Positions 53,837-64,000 of a stretch of 64,000 nucleotides of DNA are shown in pieces. Below the pieces are notes generated by a model. That model was given only the letters and a program-made list of their open reading frames with translations. It made no database searches and was not told the origin of the DNA. The translations under genes were made by a program, and so were the position numbers. Each line of letters begins with the position of its first letter. Within the stretch, counting starts at the first letter, position 1. The stretch comes from Flammula alnicola (taxonomy: Eukaryota; Basidiomycota; Agaricomycetes; Agaricales; Strophariaceae). The DNA is taken from NCBI GenBank assembly GCA_015499995.1, contig JADNRV010000157.1, forward strand, positions 1-64,000, read 5' to 3'.

Positions 53837-54396
53837 ATGTCCAGCCCTCCCACCCTACCTTATTCAAGAGGAGTGAGTCCCTTTGAGGAGTCACAGCAAC
53901 GAAGCACCATTGCGTCGAGTGTAACAGAGGAGGATTCCATGGCGGTGTTCGATGCAAGTCTGCTGCAAATCCAAATTTATTCTTACTAACCTGCTAATTG
54001 TAGATTCGAACAGGATGTTGGCGTCCTGCTCCAATAGCCCTCGACCTCCCTTTGAAACCCCTGCAATGGCCCACAACTCGACCACTTACACAGGCTACAC
54101 ATCCTACACAAACACTCGTGAGTTCAAATATATATGAACATCTATTATCTCAATTCATAAATGCCATCTAGTTTACTTGCGAGCCCGAGTCAGACTCAAG
54201 ATCTTCAACTTTCGTCCCAACCGCTGTTAACAGCGACCCCGCCAGCGAAATTAAACTCACCGCCAAGAAAGCACGGCGAATCGCAAGGCTCTCGCAAGAA
54301 ATTCAAGCCCTGGATCGAGCTTCTAGACGTAGAAGACGGACGCGGGACCACTTATTGCGAGGAGCATTGGGATTGGGGGATAAGGATAGCTGGTAA
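53837..54396 (+). other. possible decayed small gene inside the CACT element
   Basis: Exon-like pieces occur in order: SSPPTLPYSRGVSPFEESQ with RSTIASSVTEEDSMAVFD, then DSNRMLASCSNSPRPPFETP, and after a GTGAGT-to-CTAG intron CEPESDSRSSTFVPTAVNSD, AKKARRIARLSQEIQALDRA and SRRRRRTRDHLLRGALGLG. The last exon does not join in frame with the middle one, so this may be broken. The Arg-rich coiled-coil end (RIARLSQEIQALD, RRRRR) resembles the small gene of the composite Plavaka element (KIAARLSQQLVALD, RRRQRRLL). Confidence 0.3.
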
Positions 54397-55235
54397 ACGG
54401 TATGATTCGATTGTATTTTCTGTATACATCTTCTATGTACAATCCTATACATTCTATTACTACAATTCAAGTTCTATCTTGATCTATCCTTCTTGACCCA
54501 CATCATTTGCTTATAATACTCACGATCTCGGTCAATCACGGTGGCCTCTGTGACCTGTCTGTACATGCGAATCTGTATACGTTGAGACACGCCCTCTATG
54601 CCCAATGTTACCCGACACCCCTCTGGCTAACCTGCTTTACATGCAACACACGCAATACTGCAGATGGATGGCGGCTTACACAGTAAGGTGAGCAACAATA
54701 TGCAACACTGATAAGAACTGTGTACGTACCTGACCTTTTGTCCCCAGCATATGACTTCGGCGACGGCCCTCATCTCGCCATCGTTCTCCCAACTCCATCC
54801 CATCATCCCCCACATCTGTCCGTTCTTCTTCATCCACCATCTTTGAACAAGATACATCATCACCCCCAAGCACCCACCATCACCCAGCAAACCCCCACAG
54901 AATTCCGCGTGCGACAGGCACTGAGCAACTCGAACAATCGGTGGGTGCCATCCGTCCTTGATAGTGCAGCTTCTGATAGTGCATCCTCGCTGGTCTCGAA
55001 GATATCGACATTGTCGCAGCAAGTGGCCGTAGTTGTGATGGCGAAGAAGGGGTCGTGGCGTTGAGCTCGAGGATCGTTTGGGCGCGGGTGCCTATTAATA
55101 GTTCCCAGCTAGTGTGTCCAGCTAGTGTGTGGGTGGTTAGTTGGGGTGTTGGAGGCACTAGGGGCTATGCACCTCTCTAGAGCAGCTTCTGCGAGTCGGG
55201 CGCTAAACGACTTTTATCTGTAGATGCGGTCCGAC

Positions 55236-55307
55236 CATGCCGAGGCCCGACGCTGAGTTTTGCCACAAAGTCACGTGTGGCAAAACTCGATGTCGGGCCT
55301 CGGCATG
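55236..55307. repeat. 72-bp palindrome with CACGTG core
   Basis: Arms CATGCCGAGGCCCGAC and GTCGGGCCTCGGCATG enclose TTTTGCCACA / TGTGGCAAAA around GTCACGTG. It is able to form a long hairpin. It shares its core with 27510-27551 and 55331-55372, but its outer arms are different. Confidence 0.9.
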
Positions 55308-55330
55308 ATGTCCGGCTTGTTTTTTTCACT

Positions 55331-55372
55331 GCAACGCTTTTGCCACAAGGTCACGTGTGGCAAAAGCGTTGC
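55331..55372. repeat. CACGTG-centred palindrome, copy 2
   Basis: A 42-bp palindrome GCAACGC...GCGTTGC around the same TTTTGCCACA / TGTGGCAAAA core. It is nearly identical to 27510-27551, which is 28 kb away in a different element. Confidence 0.9.
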
Positions 55373-55489
55373 AGGCATACGGCTTCACAAACTGTGCAGT
55401 GTGCACAGTGCACATCACACTCACACCCGCCCCTCGCACGCCCGCCACAACTGTGCTTCGGGTGCCGCCGCATCACCCACCTCAACCAC

Positions 55490-56717
55490 GGCGCTCTCGC
55501 TCTTGTCTTCCATCACCTCGTCGTCAGAGGACGCCGTGCTCCACGAGAACGAGTTCCTAAAAGAGGCCTCCAACGCCGATGGGCTGCTCTTGCTCCTCCG
55601 ACCCCACACGTCCGAGCAGGTCGTCATGGGCTTCAATCGTGGATGTGAAAGGGTTCCACGACAGGATGCATAAGCTGAGGGCCTACATGATTTGCGAGCT
55701 CGTTGGGGTGAGCCCCTACCTTCGGATTTTGCCTACGTATATCAATTGACGCTTGCCGGCTAGGTATCAATCTCACACCCACGTCAACAAACTATTGCCC
55801 CGCGTCGCACTCATGCTCCGTGAGCACTTGTCCTCCAACGAGGAGCACAAGCGAGAAGACGTTGAACCTCAAGCTGAGAATGCTGAAGACGTTAATCAAG
55901 AACATGAAGTGCTGGAGAACAGGTTACTTGAGCTCGAACGTGAGTTATGCCACTGCTCGCACCGTCAAGAATTCTCTTATTCTATTTTTATTGCCCAGAA
56001 ACTCTGACTGAAGAACGTGACGCTAACGCGCAACTTCAAGAGCGTCTTGAGGCACTCGAGGATGAAGGGGAGGCCAGTGACAACAACAAGTTGCCAATGA
56101 TAAACCGCCCCAAGGGAACAGCTGGCCAGCATTGGAGCATCCAGGAGGCGATGGGACTTGCTGGCTCGGAAAGGAAAACGGACGTGTATCAGGGGATACA
56201 GGTAAGTGACAATATTTCTCATTAGAATCATAATAATCTTACTTGATGATTTAGCGGAATCTCAGAGACCTCGTCCACAATGCGCGGATACGATGGCAGT
56301 CTCCCTGGAATGAGATTCCTGCCAGTGACAAATCGAAGCTGTTCCAAGTGGTGTGTTTGGCGGTGCATCTCAAAACAGCATGTGTACATATTGTTCTGAT
56401 CTCCGTTTTACCCCTAGGCCAGGGAACAGCACCCGCTTTTGAAACGTTACACGAACGACTGGGCGACAGCGGAGCTTGTTAAGCAGTACATGAAGAACAG
56501 GCGAGGAAGCGCTTACCATAACGGATGGCTCACACCTCCCGCAAAATTCGCGCACCTCCAGGCCAACTCGAATAAGCGCGATCCGGGCGCTTCCTAAACG
56601 AAGCGAGCCAAGGCGTCTTTAGCCGCAAAGAAGAAAGGGAAAAAGGCAGCAACAGCAGCTCGGAGGAGATCCCCAACAGCTGGTTCCTCTGACGGTCATG
56701 ATGGCTTGGAGGACTGA
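55490..56717 (+). pseudogene. coiled-coil protein gene of unknown function, with in-frame stop
   Basis: Exons read SSEDAVLHENEFLKEASNAD, then in another frame IVDVKGFHDRMHKLRAYMIC, then after an intron YQSHTHVNKLLPRVALMLRE. A coiled coil follows (QEHEVLENRLLELE, ETLTEERDANAQLQERLEAL). The conserved-looking core comes next: NRPKGTAGQHWSIQEAMGLA, RNLRDLVHNARIRWQSPWNE, REQHPLLKRYTNDWATAELV and KQYMKNRRGSAYHNGWLTPP. After KRDPGAS a TAA stops the frame at 56595-56597, yet the same frame continues 39 codons with a Lys-rich tail (AKASLAAKKKGKKAATAARR) to TGA at 56717. The stop is thus probably a nonsense mutation. Together with a frame change near 55635 this suggests decay. I recall similar multi-copy proteins in agaricomycetes but know no function. 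Confidence 0.5.
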
Positions 56718-57347
56718 TATGTGGCGCCGTGTAATTTGGCAGCAGGTAATTCGGGAATTGGTCTCATTTAAAGTGTATAGTGTATGTATCCTACGATTTA
56801 TGTAATCACAAGAACAACCTATTCTATAGTCGCAATAACAACCTAGTCTATAGTCAATAACAACCTATTCTATTGTGAAGTGAATGCGATGACAGGTTCA
56901 TTTTAACCCTTAATAGGTTGATTTTTTGATGTAAAATGCCCGCGATATCAACCTACCGTATAGTGAATCTAATCCGCTACTTGGATGTTATTTAGCCAGT
57001 GATAGGTCAGTTTCAGCCAGTGATAGGTCAGTTTTCAGTATAATATAGGTTGGTCAACACTCTGTGTCAGGTTGATTATAAACCTTACCGAGCTATTTGT
57101 ACATAGGTTGAAAAGTTAAAAAATAGGTTATAAATTAACCAAGGTGCCAACCTACTTACAAGGTTGATCACCAACCTAACGAAGATGAAAATCATCCTTT
57201 TATTTACTGATATGCAACCTAACTTAGGTCTAATCCTTAGGTTGACCATCAACCTGGGCCGCCCGCACAGAGTGAAGGGATAAACAAAGTTCAGTTCTGT
57301 GGCTGTGTAAATTTTGAAGTTAAATGCTGAAGGGGCTAGAGGATATC

Positions 57348-58437
57348 CGCGTGCACGAGCGTGCGTGGCGTGCTTGGCGTGCTTAGCGTGGCACGCCAAT
57401 GCACGCAACTGCACGCTCTTACATAGGCCATGGTACTACTCGAAAAAAGAAATAGGCTGCTATAAAGTGTACATGTACCTATAAAAATGTGAGGATGTTC
57501 TATCCTGTACCTACTCTCTTGTTATTTCGCCGAGAGATCATATATGAGCATCAAAATGCCTGCCTTTTGAAACACATAAGCACGCAGATGCACGCAGGTG
57601 CACGCGTGCGAATTTTAAAGATTTTAGCGTGCCACGCTCACGCACGCTTACACATCATGACGCACGCTCACGCACGCTCGCACGCCAATTGGGCATGCGT
57701 TCACACGCTTATAGCACGCTCGCACGGAAATTGAGCACGCATGCGCACACTTGTAGCACGCTCATCAGCATGCTCGCGCACGTTTATAGCACGCTCGTGC
57801 ATGCTCAGAGCATACTCATAGCATGCACATGGAGAAACCCAGGTAGATGTGGGGGGAAATTGTACTCAGTATTCATGTTCTCATAATCGAGAGAGATTGT
57901 CTTTGTGCAAATGTATCTTCGACTAACTTGTGGCCCTGAATACATGCAACTTGGTGAGTAATATGCTCTCATATTTCTCCTACTGTACCATTTCATTCAA
58001 TTCGTCCGTCACAAAGTGATAGGGATGATTATGACCATTGACACTATCAAACAGCCAAAGATCCCAGAAATTACCAAAGAATGACTAATGCCCAGGCTGA
58101 AAAGAAGGAATAAAATGAAACCTACCAATACAGCACCATAGATAATATATACTTATATTTTGTTCCTCTGTACTGTTCTCCTCTGAAATTACAAAAAACT
58201 TGTTCATATATGTACAGCATAATTATACAACAGGACACAAATGTCAAAAAGATCAATGCATTGATCTGTGTGAAGAGATGCGCCGCACGCCAAAAGGGTT
58301 GAGCATGCTGAGCATGGCACGCACTGCACGCTAAAAGGGCTGAGCGTGCTGAGCGTGGCACGCATCGCACGCCAAAAGGGGTGAGCGTGATGAGCGTGGC
58401 ACGCTCAGGCACGCTTGTGCATGCTCAAGGCACGCCG
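57348..58437. repeat. CACGC/GCGTG repeat clusters, possible non-autonomous element
   Basis: Three clusters of GCGTG or CACGC-type units lie at 57348-57417, 57581-57830 and 58291-58437, in mixed orientation. The last is a clean tandem of three about 41-bp units beginning CAAAAGGG and containing GAGCGTGNTGAGCGTGGCAC. The middle cluster repeats GCACGCT with TTATAGCACGCTCG spacers. The layout, opposing repeats at both sides of about 0.9 kb, resembles subterminal repeat regions of a DNA transposon. No gene lies inside, and terminal repeats or target duplications were not identified. Confidence 0.5.
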
Positions 58438-59010
58438 ATTTTCTCTTGCCCGTGCTGAAGTCATCTGGGCAACATTTATGGTTTACATTTATGGTTTACC
58501 GATCACATGTGTGGGTTGTTATCTGCCAGTTATCTGCCTGGCAGATTCCGTTGGTAAAATGTTATTGTCTTCTTCACCTCTGTATGTATCCTACTATTCC
58601 CAAAATTTGCCAGGCAGTAGGTAGATTCACCTATAATGAATTTGTCAATTCACATTTTTAATTTCTGCTGTGAAGGACAATGAATGAGCTAACATGTTAT
58701 CTGCCACACCCAATTGTTATCTGCCAGCCGTGCTTCGGCGCACCGCCACACTCTCACGGACCGCCCTTCAACTGATGTCTCGAAGTCAGGCATCCAAAGG
58801 TCCTAACCTCATTCTATCGCGTCAAGCGCCTCTAAAAAATACAATTATGTTTAGATTATATACAGCCCAGGTATTCTGATTTTATTTTATCATGCCAATA
58901 TCGTGAGAGGGCTTGCAAGGTATGCTTCAGGTATGACTTCTGCGCTCTCATCTCATCCGAAGTGGTGCAGCTGGTTCTATATACATAATAAATACAATAC
59001 CTCAATGGTA

Positions 59011-60106
59011 TGACTGCCCAGGTGCACATTTATTCCCGCGCGCGCCAAATCGGTTCGCGCGCACGTGCGAGACCTCAATCTTGTAAAAGCAACTTCCCCT
59101 CCTGAAAATTATTTTAGGCAGTCTACTATACCTTGCCTCAGTACATTTTATACTCAGAAAGTGTGCATTCTTTTGTCAATTTAATGAGTTATATGTTCCT
59201 CAACATCTGGCAATCAGCGGGCCGGGTTTCCGAGAGCATCTAATTCCGGTGTGCTCGACTTGAAACTAGGCTCGAATTTTATGATCTTTCAACTCGAATT
59301 TGAGATGGTGTATTAGTATTGAATTCTAAGTCAAACCTCAACTGAGAGGCTGAATCAACAAGATATGAGAGATAGAAGTTTAACCTGAGCTTAACTTCAA
59401 TGGCAGCTTCGGAAAAACATTACCCAGGTCAAGCTTTTAGATGTAGAAATGAGGTTTCAATTGATTATTCCTTATCAAATTAGAGTGAATTTATGCTACT
59501 GTGATGCACCAAAGAAGAACATAAGAGTAGGGAAAACCACGACTGACATTATAGAATGGAGATTTTCAATATATGAGGGTAAACATTCAGCTTGGTAAGG
59601 TTACCAATGGCTCATTTTTTAGTAATACAGAAAGTGACAAGTAAAGTAGGAAGACCAGCGGGCCATTTCAATAGGTTAATGGTTGATTGACAGTGCATAA
59701 AACAGACGTGGTCACTTGTTCTGTTGTAAGAAAGGAGCAAAATCAGTTTACACATACTTGCTTCTGTCCAGTTCTCTCGAAATACTACTGTGTAATCAGA
59801 AATTTTAGAGCCAATTGTGGATAAAGTTGAATGTATAAAATTCGAGCCTAGTTTCAAGTCGAGCACACCGGAATTAGATGCTCTCGGAAACCCGGCCCGC
59901 TGATTGCCAGATGTTGAGGAACATATAACTCATTAAATTGACAGAAGAACGCACACTTTCTGAGTATAAAATGTACTGAGGCAAGGTATAGTAGACTGCC
60001 TGAACTAATTTTCAGGAGGGAAAGTTGATTTTACAAGATTGAGGTCTCGCGCGCGCGCGCGAACCGATTTGGCGCGCGCGGGAATAAATGTGCACCTGGG
60101 CAGTCA
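59011..60106. mobile_element. foldback Tc1/mariner-like element with 272-bp inverted repeats
   Basis: Terminal TGACTGCCCAGGTGCACATT at the left matches the reversed right end. Both flanks are TA (59009-59010, 60107-60108). The inverted repeats run 59011-59282 and 59835-60106 and are nearly identical, including a GC-alternating run and GTGTGCTCGACTTGAAAC near their inner ends. About 550 bp of unique sequence without a transposase lies between. It shares its outer ends with the element at 14900-15756, so both could be moved by one transposase family. Confidence 0.8.
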
Positions 60107-60108
60107 TA

Positions 60109-63100
60109 GGAGACTTCATATTATCGTGATCCGTATGTACATCACATAATATCAATGTCTGTCTACGAGAGACTAATTGGAGACTAGGTGATCGGGAACT
60201 TGAGCTTAAACGGCGTGAACATGTGTGAACGCTCGGCTCAGCAGATGAAAGCGTCAGAAAGACGGATGAATCGACGACGTACTTTCAGAGCACGCAATAA
60301 ACATGTTTTGGTGCTGGCGCTTACGCTCTCCCGATTCTTGTTTTACGGCTTTGACCGTCACTCTGTTATCACCGTTCCGTACACTGCTTCGAGAACTGAG
60401 AATGCCCCACATTGATACCGTTCCTAAGCGCAAAGCTATTTCTGCGCAAACGAGAAGGAATGGCAGACGAGGTTCCATGCTCCGAATATGTCCTGGGAAA
60501 ACGAGAAAGTAAGATGTTGAGGGCATGGTATGATTAATGAACAAGCCAGTCTAAGAGGAAGAAGACACTGACAGAGATATGTAATGCGGTCGACGCCTTG
60601 CGAGAGCTTGGAGGGCATATGACATAGGAGATACAGGACTGTTGGCAAATGGAAGAGGAGGGAGAGATGAGAGGGCCGAGGGCTGTGATATCAGTGAATT
60701 AATCATCGTCACTCAGAGAGAAGAGGGACCAGGAGGCCCCGTTGAGTTTGCTCGAGTAGTCACCGGAGTTCAGGTTTGGTCGATAGGTCGTGAATGATGC
60801 GTCGTAGCGTCTCTCGAGCGAGTTTCTCCAAGATGACCATCCGTGTGCGTCCTGACTTCAAGACTGCCAGGTACAGAGGTAGCATGGATTGACGCCGCTT
60901 GTGACGAGGCGATCTAGGGACGTTACCGAAGGCAGCAACATCCGTTTCAAGGCCCATAACCTATAAGAAGGTAGAGCCTCGGATATGAGACACCGGCGCA
61001 AGGAGTGAATTTGGGGGGATTCGGGAATGTCCAGGGAGGGTTTGGCGGAGTTGGCGGAAGGTCTGCTGGAGACGGCGTCATTGTCAACGATGTGATGCCA
61101 TTGAATTGTGGCGAGATAATAGAGAAAAAGTTCTGTGAGTGAGCGGTTCACCTTCCAAGAAAGTATCATCCCACACTTATTTTCTGTTGGTGTAGATAGA
61201 GGGCAGTGAGCATGTTGGACATATAGAAGGTAAGAAAGAAATTTCAGTGAGAAGCCGGCACCCTCGGATTTTTTTTGGTTCTGACTCGGTGTATGAATTG
61301 AGAAGAACGTAGGGGTCGTTGAATTGGGGTGAAAAGGACAGGAAAGTCGACCAGACCTCAGACTCCGAGCCGGAACAGTGTCGCTTCGCTTCCGTTGTTG
61401 AACCGCAACGGCTCCGATTCTGATTCCTCTTACGAGTTTGGAGAAGTCCACTTATTCTGTCATCGATTTCTCATGACTCACAAGTGAATAAATCACAAAT
61501 GGGTCCATCACCATTCCAGGAAGCTGGAAATTCATTGGCAGGCAAGCGAGTCCGTCTAATCTCATCCATGTATAAAAGACACCACTCTGTCACAGTGGTC
61601 TGTCCAACCCATCCTCAGCCACGGCTCCTTGTACCATATTAATCTGAATGACCGGCCCTCTGATGATTTTTCAGACTATGCCTCGTGTCAAGTCCATTAT
61701 CTATTAACTAAAGGTGCGCATTTTATCCTAAAGCCTTACGATGCTTCTAATCTTTGTACGGCTCGAATCTTTTTTTATGTACCATGATTAGAGAAAGGTG
61801 AGGTGAGGCCCACACAGCAAATTTCCCTGAGATTATAGGCGCGACGATGTCTTTCAGACAATGGCTCTTTTTATTTGTCACCGAATACGACCAGCGTCCG
61901 TGTCGACATGCGCTGATGCTCCACTGCGGGACCAGCTCCGTTCTGTCCGCAAAATATGTACGTCTCTTGCCTTTTTTCGGATGACATGATGGCTATATTT
62001 TATCGACATCGGCTGAACGGTGTACTCCACATGCAGTAACCAAAAGAATGCTGATTTCTACTTCATCCAACCCTTTGTCTATTCTCGCTGACTTGCTAAA
62101 ATTCAAGCACGGCTTGCCTTTTATGATCAATGTGTTGATCCGGATCGGCATGGACTTCAATCTCCGCGTCTCGCATCACTTGTCCATGAAAAAATCGACA
62201 TAGCAAGTGGCGCTCCCATCCCACCCGCCCATCGATCGGTCCAACCACAAACGATCCAAACCACCACCGCGCCGCCGCAATCCATCGATCCATCGATCAC
62301 CATTTCAGCCCTCAACCCAAATATTGATGCAAACTCAACTTGTACCAGTATTGCGGATAGTTTCTCCAAGACAACTTATGTAGGATTCGGGGTATGAGGT
62401 ACCCGAAGATGATCCTTGGCGGAGGTAAGGGGCATCAGCGACGCGGGGCAGAGCGGAAAAATTACAACGACTGCCCATAACGAGTCTGATGGTGGATGTT
62501 GTGGGTCCAGATACCAGACAAGGGCCTGAAGTTGTCGGGCCCGTGGCCCGGTAGGTGCGTTCGCTCGTTGGATAGATTTTCATCGTCACCTGATATCCTT
62601 CGTAATGTGTTCATCTCCCTTTCCCGCCCAATTTGCTGCCCATCCATACGTGGTAGGATAACCGAGGACGGACGCAACCTCCCCAGCGGGGTTGGATGTC
62701 AATACAACCTTTTGAGCGCGGAGTAATGATGTGAGTTCTTTGAGACGAAGCTACTAGCACGGGTGATAGGAGGTATCAAGGAGTAAATCGAAAGCGAGAA
62801 TTGGGATGGATTCCTCAGCGGATCTGGCGATCGTAGTAAGATAAGATAGTCAGATGTCGGCGAGGCGGCGGAGGGGCATGATCTGGGAGTTGCAATGCAA
62901 ATCGAGGTTTGAAAGGACGACAGCGAGATTGGTGAGCATAAGAGCGGCTAACGTGAACGGATGGCAGGAAGAGCAAGGGAAAGCAATAGGGAAAGGGCCC
63001 AGAAAACGTGTCGCCAAGGTTGAAACGTTGAATATCCACTGGAAGTACTAATGTACCGCCGAAGAGATGACAGGCACTAGTCGCTACAGTTGACAGTCGT

Positions 63101-64000
63101 CGGGAGTGAGTAGATTTCGGGATCTGGTGGAGCAGGCCAATCTGACCTGCTCTCGGATATGCTCGCCGAAGATGCGCGTCGTGCTGGGAAGCCGTGCGGA
63201 CAGCGTTGCACACAGCCTTGATGCTATCTAATCTAATCTAGCCGACCGTCTCTGCTTCACTACTACGCCGGGGGTATGCGGTAAGATAAAGCCGAACCTG
63301 ATCAGATCGGGGCTGCTGGCTTGACGAGTATGTAGCAATAGCGGCCTGAGCAGCGGGAGCACAGACGGCCTTGGCGCGTGGTTGGGCAGAGGCGGCACCG
63401 CTGGACCCTGACGCAGACTGTGAGTGGTGGGGAAGGACCGACATATCAGGGAAGTAATCCAGAACGAAGCTCAAGTGGGCGTTGGGTGGATCCAGCAACC
63501 TGAAGAATCATAGCGAAGGCGTTGAGAAAACAGAGCTATCGATGGGATCGCATTGAAATTCCTCAGATGCGACGAGGACGATCTGCAAGAGCGTACACGC
63601 GCGCCTTGTTTTTCCTCTCGTGTTCAACTAGCGTCCTCCTTGAAGTCTTAGAAATTGGGAAAATCTCGGCGACTGGCATTTGAGAAATGGAGTGCGTCAC
63701 AGTTCGAGGACACAGATAGCGCATGACTTCATCCGCAGTTCACGCCTGGGATTCGAACTCCTGCCGGAATGCATCTGTAATATTGAAGGTATAATTCATC
63801 AGACATGTCGTCGAATGCGAAGTTTGATATAAGCACCAACCAATATAATTTCCTGGTAATGTTGCATCAGCAGTCGGTGCTTGCGAAGGGCATCGTTGTA
63901 GGTGCGCTCCGCTCATCTTACTATGATTCGTGGTCTCTTCAATCCCTTCCAACACTGACAGTTCTATCTCTAACCCTGGCCCTGTCCACTGTTCAGAAGT
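60109..64000. other. no gene I can support
   Basis: Frames of up to about 200 codons exist (for example minus strand 60858-61451 and 62815-63213), but they lack recognisable motifs and clear intron-linked exon chains. A short minus-strand frame near 63740-63955 (ADATLPGNYIGWCLYQTSHS) reads protein-like but has no recognised family and may belong to a gene continuing past the window edge. Confidence 0.35.

Larger units (their letters stand above)
53375..57274. mobile_element. 3.9-kb CACT-ended element with AGGTTG/CAACCT subterminal repeats
   Basis: The left end reads CACTGTGGGAGCGGCTTAGG and the right end, reversed, CACTCTGTGCGGGCGGCCCA, each continuing into AGGTTG. About 260 bases at the left and about 500 at the right contain many AGGTTG or CAACCT hexamers in both orientations, a pattern like CACTA subterminal repeats. 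The interior holds a coiled-coil protein gene, a second possible small gene and two CACGTG-centred palindromes, but no transposase. The 3-bp flanks (TGA, AAG) do not match, so the exact ends or the family assignment are uncertain. Confidence 0.5.

Noticed and set aside
54627..55158. Minus-strand frames of 131 and 92 codons
   Set aside because: They are antisense to equally open plus-strand frames inside a transposon and are biased toward simple His/Pro and Met/Gly composition.
60858..61451. 197-codon minus-strand frame
   Set aside because: Longer than average by chance but without recognisable motif, splice-linked exons or clear start context.
63738..63775. tRNA-like T-arm (GTTCGAATCCC on the minus strand)
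   Set aside because: The stem next to the loop does not pair fully and no acceptor, D- or anticodon arm fits around it.
1..64000. Bacterial features: CRISPR arrays, ribosome binding sites, operons
   Set aside because: Spliced genes, intron consensus and fungal families show nuclear basidiomycete DNA; no regularly spaced repeat-spacer array was found.

Overview
The window looks like nuclear DNA from an agaricomycete (mushroom-forming) basidiomycete. Nearly every gene is broken by many short GT-AG introns of about 50-70 bases. The host families are typical of that group: an SRPK-like kinase, a CFEM protein, F-box proteins, NACHT-type NLRs, DUF6534 membrane proteins, a WSC protein and a two-module membrane protein. 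The mobile DNA fits too: Plavaka/KDZ, Ngaro-type, hAT-, CACTA- and Tc1-like elements. No rRNA, tRNA, CRISPR array or bacterial-type operon was seen.

Layout. 0.7-6.3 kb holds a kinase, a CFEM protein and a small secreted protein. 7.6-14.3 kb holds the first NLR, a 5'-truncated F-box-like relic and an intact F-box protein. 14.9-28.3 kb is a nested transposon zone: a host DUF6534 gene (minus strand, 5' end at 28250, 3' end at 16472) is split by a 9.2-kb composite element at 18817-27977 and carries a second, 1.1-kb insertion at 17564-18684. The composite element holds a Plavaka-type transposase, a divergent DUF6698-like gene and a small basic-protein gene that is itself interrupted by a hAT-type MITE. 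29.6-40.0 kb holds a secreted alpha/beta hydrolase, a second NLR paralogous to the first, and a receptor-like membrane protein.

41.4-48.2 kb is one near-intact Ngaro-type tyrosine-recombinase retrotransposon with A1-ORFs-B1-A2-B2 split direct repeats (gag, reverse transcriptase/RNase H, tyrosine recombinase). 49.2-52.3 kb holds a two-WSC-domain secreted protein and an unusual protein with deaminase-type HxE and PCxxC zinc motifs. 53.4-60.1 kb is again transposon-derived: a 3.9-kb element with CACT termini and many AGGTTG/CAACCT repeats, a region of CACGC-type repeats, and a 1.1-kb foldback element with 272-bp inverted repeats. 60.1-64 kb has no gene I can support.

The two NLRs share an N-terminal glycine-rich motif, the NACHT core, and a C-terminal tail ending in a hydrophobic stretch. 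No WD40, TPR or ankyrin repeats are visible. Together with the lineage-specific F-box, DUF6534 and deaminase-like genes, this looks like an accessory, fast-evolving region rather than a housekeeping one. Exon boundaries were inferred by eye from splice consensus, frame continuity and, for the NLRs, comparison of the two copies.
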